DNA from: Labedella phragmitis | Lineage (GTDB): Bacteria; Actinomycetota; Actinomycetes; Actinomycetales; Microbacteriaceae | Direction of reading: 5' to 3' | Length of the DNA: 64,000 bases | Assembly (NCBI RefSeq): GCF_004078635.1 | Contig: NZ_RZNB01000001.1 | Span: 248,001-312,000 of the forward strand | Shown: piece after piece, positions 62,850-64,000 of the stretch | Layout of the letters: every line of letters begins with the position of its first letter | Position numbering within the stretch: the stretch's first letter is position 1 | Notes under the pieces: generated by a model | The model's input: only the letters and a program-made list of their open reading frames with translations | Told to the model about the DNA's origin: nothing | Databases searched by the model: none | Made by a program: the position numbers and the translations under genes

Positions 62850-64000
62850 GAAGCTCATACCCACCGACCCGACGCCGAGCGCGTCGACCGCCGTGCTGCG
62901 AGTCCGTGACCTGTCCGTCGAGTTCGGCTCCGGCACCGACTGGAAGGCGGTGACGCACGACGTCTCGTTCGACGTGCGAGCGGGCGAGACCGTCGCTCTC
63001 GTCGGGGAATCCGGTTCCGGGAAGTCTGTGACGGCGATGTCGGTCCTCGATCTGCTCCCCGGGAACGCGCGCCGCCGCGGCACGATCGAGCTGTCGGGCG
63101 AAGACCTGATCCGAACGGGCGCTGCGCGCATGCGCGCCGTGCGCGGGAGCGAGGTCGGCGTCGTGTTCCAGGAGCCGATGACCGCGCTGAACCCCGTCTA
63201 CACGATCGGGACGCAGCTCCGGGACGTCTTGCGCGCGCATGGGCGACTGAGTCGGTCCGAGGCGGATCGGCGGGCGCTCGATCTCCTGCGACTCGTGAAC
63301 CTCCCGGATCCGGAGCGTCGTCTCGGCCAGTACCCGCACCAGCTCTCCGGCGGTCAACGACAGCGGGCGATGATCGCGATGGCGATCTCGGGGGATCCCA
63401 AGCTGCTGATCGCCGACGAGCCGACGACGGCTCTCGACGTCACGGCCCAGGCCGAGATCCTCGACCTGCTCCTCGACCTCCAGGCGCAACTCGACATGGC
63501 CCTCCTCCTCATCACACACGACATGGGTGTCGTCGCCGACATGGCGACGCACGTCGTGGTCATGAAGGACGGCCGGGTCGTCGAAGACGCACCCACCGCG
63601 CGACTCTTCGCCGCTCCGGAGCATGCCTACACGCGGGAGCTGCTCGACTCGGTGCCCTTCCTCGGTCGCAGCGAGATCGTCGAGCGGCAACCGACCGTCT
63701 CGATCAGCGTGGTCGAACCCGACGTGCCGGAGGCGATGAGCGACGAGGCCGGGGACGCCGTGCTCGAGGTGCGGGACCTCGTCATCCGCTACCCCGGTCG
63801 CTTCGGCGAGAAGCCGTTCGTCGCCGTCGATCACGTCGACCTGCGCGTGGGTCGGGGTGACGTCGTCGGTCTCGTCGGCGAGTCCGGCTCCGGCAAGTCC
63901 ACCATCGGTCGCGCGGCGATCGGGCTCGTACCCGTGACGTCCGGGTCGATCCGGGTCGCGGACGTCGACCTCGCGAGTGCGACGCGGACTCAGATGCGTT
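62842..64000 (+). CDS. Fused peptide ABC transporter ATPase (DppD-DppF type), 3' truncated
   Basis: An ATG at 62842 overlapping the permease end opens a frame that stays open to the window edge (386 codons). The first ATPase domain has Walker A GESGSGKS, Q-loop VFQEPM, signature LSGGQRQR, Walker B LLIADEPT and the switch histidine THDM. After a linker a second domain begins (AVLEVRDLVIRYPGRFGEK) with its own Walker A GESGSGKS; the rest lies outside. Such tandem fusions replace separate DppD and DppF subunits. Confidence 0.93.
   Translation, partial: MPEKLIPTDPTPSASTAVLRVRDLSVEFGSGTDWKAVTHDVSFDVRAGETVALVGESGSGKSVTAMSVLDLLPGNARRRGTIELSGEDLIRTGAARMRAVRGSEVGVVFQEPMTALNPVYTIGTQLRDVLRAHGRLSRSEADRRALDLLRLVNLPDPERRLGQYPHQLSGGQRQRAMIAMAISGDPKLLIADEPTTALDVTAQAEILDLLLDLQAQLDMALLLITHDMGVVADMATHVVVMKDGRVVEDAPTARLFAAPEHAYTRELLDSVPFLGRSEIVERQPTVSISVVEPDVPEAMSDEAGDAVLEVRDLVIRYPGRFGEKPFVAVDHVDLRVGRGDVVGLVGESGSGKSTIGRAAIGLVPVTSGSIRVADVDLASATRTQMR

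Overview
The window is chromosomal DNA of a high-GC actinobacterium. Three things point to the Microbacteriaceae or a close relative. First, the block ppiA, rhomboid protease, crgA, class E sortase, trpG, pknB, pknA, pbpA, rodA, pstP, fhaB, fhaA, tRNA-Leu(CAG) is the usual origin-proximal division and signalling cluster of these bacteria. Second, NucS/EndoMS, a mycothiol-type glycosyltransferase/deacetylase pair and Ser/Thr kinases are present. Third, GTG starts and 4-bp ATGA/GTGA overlaps are common. An ACC deaminase, an acetylxylan esterase and an alpha-xylosidase suggest a plant- or litter-associated life (inference). I see no phage, insertion sequence, plasmid or CRISPR signal.

Layout. 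1-2307: end of a monosaccharide ABC permease gene plus a ROK regulator. 2383-10296: a hemicellulose island with a divergent acetylxylan esterase and LacI regulator, then a sugar-binding lipoprotein, two MalF/MalG-type permeases and a YicI-type GH31 alpha-xylosidase. A 14-bp palindrome upstream of the binding-protein gene recurs with 12/14 identity just after the LacI promoter, so one LacI protein probably controls both. 10360-11735: rhodanese, Nudix hydrolase and a small membrane protein. 11842-27083: the division and signalling cluster, interrupted by a MshA/MshB-like pair and a short hypothetical gene. The minus-strand run from rodA to pknB is tightly coupled: peptidoglycan synthase and transpeptidase, two PASTA kinases, their phosphatase and two FHA proteins.

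27164-44796: mixed accessory and housekeeping genes: GntR with ACC deaminase, AzlCD with an XRE-cupin regulator, a DsbA-fold membrane protein without its CXXC, a HAD phosphatase, NucS, an MFS/LacI divergent pair sharing a palindrome, an NmrA-like oxidoreductase, a small alpha/beta hydrolase, a DNA polymerase I without the 5' nuclease, two glycosyltransferases, a MATE exporter and a NIPSNAP-like protein. 44939-54210: M13 peptidase, a class A beta-lactamase-fold hydrolase, a surface locus, an AlaX-like editing hydrolase and two lipoproteins.

The surface locus (48118-51222) is the most unusual part. A 626-residue secreted protein carries nine cysteine-free, chaplin-like repeats, a Pro/Thr/Asp wall-spanning stretch and a C-terminal LAATG sorting signal. 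It lies downstream of a secreted Val/Thr/Glu-rich protein. LAXTG is the signal read by class E sortases, and such a sortase is encoded at 16081-16848.

54368-64000: one operon with HyuA and HyuB hydantoinase/oxoprolinase subunits, a sarcosine-oxidase-type flavoprotein and a peptide-type ABC importer with fused ATPases, truncated by the window end. An AT-rich inverted repeat stands before it. Uptake and breakdown of an N-methylated cyclic amide is the likeliest role (inference).
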